DNA of 64,000 bases. Origin: Paracoccus nototheniae. GTDB taxonomy: Bacteria > Pseudomonadota > Alphaproteobacteria > Rhodobacterales > Rhodobacteraceae. The notes beneath the pieces are model-generated. The model made no database searches, was not told the origin of the DNA, and saw only the letters and a list, made by a program, of their open reading frames with translations. Made by a program: the position numbers and the translations under genes. Of this stretch, positions 61,569 through 64,000 are shown one piece after another (the first letter of the stretch is position 1; each line of letters opens with the position of its first letter). The DNA lies in contig NZ_RQRT01000004.1 of the NCBI RefSeq assembly GCF_004335005.1, positions 113,064-177,063 of the forward strand. The letters are read 5' to 3'.

Positions 61569-62909
61569 ATGGCCGGAATTCCGCACGACCACTACGAGCC
61601 CAAGTCAGGGTTCGAACGTTGGCTGCACCGCCGCCTTCCCGTGGCTGGCATGCTGTACGACACGCTGATGATCCCCACGCCTAAGAACCTGAACTGGATG
61701 TGGATCTGGGGCATCGTTCTGGTCTTTTGTCTGGTGCTGCAGATCGTCACCGGCATCGTTCTGGTGATGCATTACACGCCGCATGTCGATCTGGCCTTCG
61801 CCAGCGTCGAACATATAATGCGCAACGTGAATGGCGGCTATATGCTGCGCTATATCCACATGAACGGCGCCTCGCTGTTCTTCGTGGCGGTGTATCTGCA
61901 CATCTTCCGCGGTCTTTACTACGGCAGCTACAAGGCCCCGCGCGAGGTGACGTGGATCATCGGGATGCTGATCTATATCCTAATGATGGCCACCGCCTTC
62001 ATGGGATATGTGCTGCCCTGGGGTCAGATGTCCTTCTGGGGCGCGACCGTGATCACGGGCCTGTTCGGCGCCGTGCCCGGCGTGGGCGAGACGCTGCAGG
62101 CCTGGCTGCTGGGCGGACCGGCGGTCGGCAACGCGACGCTGAACCGCTTCTTCTCGCTGCATTATCTGCTGCCCTTCATCATCGCGGGTCTGGTGATCGT
62201 CCATGTGTGGGCGTTTCATTCGACCGGCAACAACAACCCCACCGGGATCGAGGTGCGCCGCACCTCGAAGGAAGAGGCGGCCAAGGACACGCTGCCCTTC
62301 TGGCCCTATTTCGTGATCAAGGATCTGTTTGCGCTGGCCCTGATTCTGGCGGTGTTCTTTGCCATCGTCGGCTTTATGCCGAACTATCTGGGTCACCCCG
62401 ACAACTATATCGAGGCGAACGCGCTTGCGACGCCCGCGCATATCGTGCCTGAATGGTACTTCTTGCCCTTCTACGCGATCCTGCGGGCCTTCGATGCCGA
62501 GGTGTGGCTGGTCCAGCTGGTCGATTTCGTCAGCTTCGGGATCATCGACGCCAAGTTCTTCGGCGTGCTGGCGATGTTCGGGGCGATCGTGGTGATGGGT
62601 CTGGCGCCCTGGCTGGACACCAGCCGCGTGCGGTCGGGTCGCTATCGTCCGCAGTTCAAATGGTGGTTCTGGCTGCTGGCCGCCGATTTTGTGATCCTAA
62701 CCTGGGTGGGCGCGATGCCGACCGAGGGGCCGTATCCCTATATCGCGCTGGCGGCCTCGGCCTATTGGTTCGGATATTTCCTGATCATCCTGCCGCTTCT
62801 GGGCGTTATCGAAAAGCCGGACCCGATGCCTGCCACCATCGAGGAAGACTTCAACGCACATTATACGCAGAAGGCCGGCACCCCCGGCCAGACGCAGCCG
62901 GCCGAGTGA
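61569..62909 (+). CDS. petB: Cytochrome b of the bc1 complex
   Basis: A 446-residue cytochrome b with eight transmembrane helices. The four heme-ligating histidines are visible in the helix B and D regions (for example [25 protein letters not shown] and [17 protein letters not shown]), with the quinol-site [14 protein letters not shown] and [21 protein letters not shown]. It lies ten bases after petA. Typical Rhodobacterales length. Confidence 0.97.
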   Translation: MAGIPHDHYEPKSGFERWLHRRLPVAGMLYDTLMIPTPKNLNWMWIWGIVLVFCLVLQIVTGIVLVMHYTPHVDLAFASVEHIMRNVNGGYMLRYIHMNGASLFFVAVYLHIFRGLYYGSYKAPREVTWIIGMLIYILMMATAFMGYVLPWGQMSFWGATVITGLFGAVPGVGETLQAWLLGGPAVGNATLNRFFSLHYLLPFIIAGLVIVHVWAFHSTGNNNPTGIEVRRTSKEEAAKDTLPFWPYFVIKDLFALALILAVFFAIVGFMPNYLGHPDNYIEANALATPAHIVPEWYFLPFYAILRAFDAEVWLVQLVDFVSFGIIDAKFFGVLAMFGAIVVMGLAPWLDTSRVRSGRYRPQFKWWFWLLAADFVILTWVGAMPTEGPYPYIALAASAYWFGYFLIILPLLGVIEKPDPMPATIEEDFNAHYTQKAGTPGQTQPAE

Positions 62910-62923
62910 GAGGGTCCAAGATC

Positions 62924-63718
62924 ATGCTGAAAGCTTTTGCGATCGCTGCCGTCACGGCGCTTGGCCTGTCCGGTGCCGCGATGGCCGCAGGCGAGGGGGG
63001 CCATATCGAGGATGTGGACTTCTCGTTCGAGGGTCCCTTCGGCTCATTCGACCAGTTTCAGCTGCAACGCGGGTTGCAGGTCTATACCGAGGTCTGCTCG
63101 GCCTGCCACGGGCTGCGCTATGTGCCGATCCGCACCCTGTCCGATGACGGCGGCCCCGGCCTGCCCGAGGATCAGGTCCGCGCCTATGCCACGGGTCTTC
63201 TGCCGATCTTCGACGACGCCGTCGGCGAGGAACGCGACCGCGAGATCACGGACCATTTCCCCACCGTGTCCGGTGACGGCATGGGCCCGGATCTGTCGCT
63301 GATGGCCAAGGCGCGCGCCGGGTTCCATGGACCCTATGGCACCGGCCTCAGCCAGTTGGTGAACGGCATGGGCGGGCCGGAATACATCCACGCCCTGTTG
63401 ACCGGCTATACCGGCGAGGATCAGGAACAGGCGGGCACGCTGCTGCATGAAAACACCGCCTTTCCGGGCGGCTGGATCAGCATGGCCGCGCCTTTGTCCG
63501 ACGACCGCGTGACGTACGAGGATGGCACCCCTGCCACCGTCGATCAGATGTCGATGGATGTCGCCGCCTTCCTGATGTGGACGGCCGAACCCAAGCTGAT
63601 GGACCGCAAGTCCGTCGGTCTGGTGTCTGTGCTGTTCCTGCTGGTGCTGACCGCGCTGTTGTATCTGGTCAACAAGCGCCTCTGGGCCCCGCATAAGGGC
63701 AAGCCCCTGCATCGCTGA
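62924..63718 (+). CDS. petC: Cytochrome c1
   Basis: A 264-residue cytochrome c1: signal peptide (residues 1-22, ending AMAA), heme motif CSACH at about residues 58-62 within the Rhodobacterales-type block [19 protein letters not shown], Met ligand in [10 protein letters not shown], and a C-terminal membrane anchor ([19 protein letters not shown]). The short form fits Rhodobacter-like bacteria and not the extended acidic form of Paracoccus denitrificans. Start ATG at 62924. Confidence 0.97.
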   Translation: MLKAFAIAAVTALGLSGAAMAAGEGGHIEDVDFSFEGPFGSFDQFQLQRGLQVYTEVCSACHGLRYVPIRTLSDDGGPGLPEDQVRAYATGLLPIFDDAVGEERDREITDHFPTVSGDGMGPDLSLMAKARAGFHGPYGTGLSQLVNGMGGPEYIHALLTGYTGEDQEQAGTLLHENTAFPGGWISMAAPLSDDRVTYEDGTPATVDQMSMDVAAFLMWTAEPKLMDRKSVGLVSVLFLLVLTALLYLVNKRLWAPHKGKPLHR

Positions 63719-63745
63719 TCGCGCCGCGATCCGGTCTGACACAGA

Positions 63746-63773
63746 AACGCGCCCGGCAACGGGCGCGTTTTTT
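63746..63773 (+). terminator. Intrinsic terminator of petABC
   Basis: AACGCGCCCG (63746-63755), GCAA loop, CGGGCGCGTT (63760-63769) and a T run to 63773; 28 bases after the petC stop. Confidence 0.9.
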
Positions 63774-63836
63774 CACATCTGGACAAGCCCACCCGCCCCC
63801 GGTCACATGGCGCCCGCAAACAGGGAGGCGCGGCGC

Positions 63837-64000
63837 ATGGCAATCTGGAATCTGGGTTCGGTCAATATCGATCACGTCTATCATCTGGACCGCCTGCCGC
63901 ACCCCGGAGAGACGCTGGCCGCGCAACGCTATGCGCAGGGGCTGGGCGGCAAGGGGGCAAACCAGTCGGTTGCCGCCGCGCGGGCGGGGGCGGTTACCCG
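63837..64000 (+). CDS. PfkB-family sugar kinase (ribokinase-like), partial
   Basis: The first 54 residues are in the window: MAIWNLGSVNIDHVYHLD, then LPHPGETLAA and the PfkB/ribokinase motif GLGGKGANQSVAAARAGA. Members phosphorylate ribose or other sugars and nucleosides with ATP. The gene continues past the right edge. GGGAGG precedes the ATG. Confidence 0.85.
   Translation, partial: MAIWNLGSVNIDHVYHLDRLPHPGETLAAQRYAQGLGGKGANQSVAAARAGAVT

Overview
The window looks like alphaproteobacterial DNA in which a large conjugative element meets a host chromosome. From about 7.0 to 42.0 kb the genes and their order match the backbone of the integrative and conjugative elements (ICEs) of rhizobia and sphingomonads: DUF932, a ParB-like protein, a methyltransferase-helicase, a Toprim primase, DUF2493, DUF736, a small regulatory switch, RepA with iterons, ParA, TraF, a DUF3363 relaxase, a VirD4/TraG coupling protein, and a complete trbBCDEJKLFGI mating-pair-formation operon. 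The last 3 kb (petABC and a PfkB sugar kinase) reads like a Rhodobacterales chromosome: the Rieske protein, cytochrome b and a short (264 aa) cytochrome c1 are typical of that order. The host is therefore probably a member of the Rhodobacterales carrying an ICE of rhizobial/sphingomonad type. No integrase, tRNA, rRNA, insertion sequence or CRISPR array was seen, so the attachment sites and the recombinase probably lie to the left of the window.

Layout. (1) 0-7 kb: a partial lipocalin lipoprotein, a TetR regulator, a four-gene minus-strand ECF sigma/anti-sigma operon (DUF305, beta-propeller, sigma, anti-sigma) with a divergent secreted-protein gene, then a GAF-GGDEF-EAL cyclic-di-GMP protein. 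(2) 7-21 kb: DNA-metabolism part of the ICE (DUF932, ParB-like, helicase-methyltransferase, primase, DUF2493) plus a flavin reductase and small genes; three genes here carry look-alike hairpin leaders. (3) 21-24.5 kb: control module with an XRE repressor over a palindromic operator, a DUF2285 mini-protein, a DUF6499/DUF2285 activator split across two frames with a visible +1 frameshift site, and an excisionase-like gene. This matches the QseC/QseM/FseA/RdfS circuit known from ICEMlSym(R7A). (4) 23.4-42 kb: RepA, iterons, partition genes, relaxase, coupling protein and trb genes, nearly all on the plus strand and often overlapping by a few bases. (5) 42-50.8 kb: catabolic/redox cargo: two LysR regulators, an FAD monooxygenase, a MipA/OmpV porin-like protein, a DoxX protein, an amidase-family protein lacking all three catalytic residues, a multicopper oxidase and a DUF3159 protein. 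(6) 50.8-60 kb: efflux and stress cargo: EmrA/EmrB-type pump with a NodT outer-membrane channel, an orphan sdhC, and five proteins with TetR (AefR-like) effector domains, one of which has an unrelated N-terminal domain in place of its DNA-binding domain. (7) 60-64 kb: an excisionase-like HTH gene, a radC remnant, then host petABC and the start of a sugar kinase.

How the parts work together: the 21-23.5 kb module would decide when the element excises; RepA/ParA and the ParB-like protein would maintain it; the relaxase, TraF, lytic transglycosylase, TraG/VirD4 and Trb proteins would transfer it. The flanking cargo encodes detoxification, efflux and envelope functions under local TetR, LysR and ECF control.
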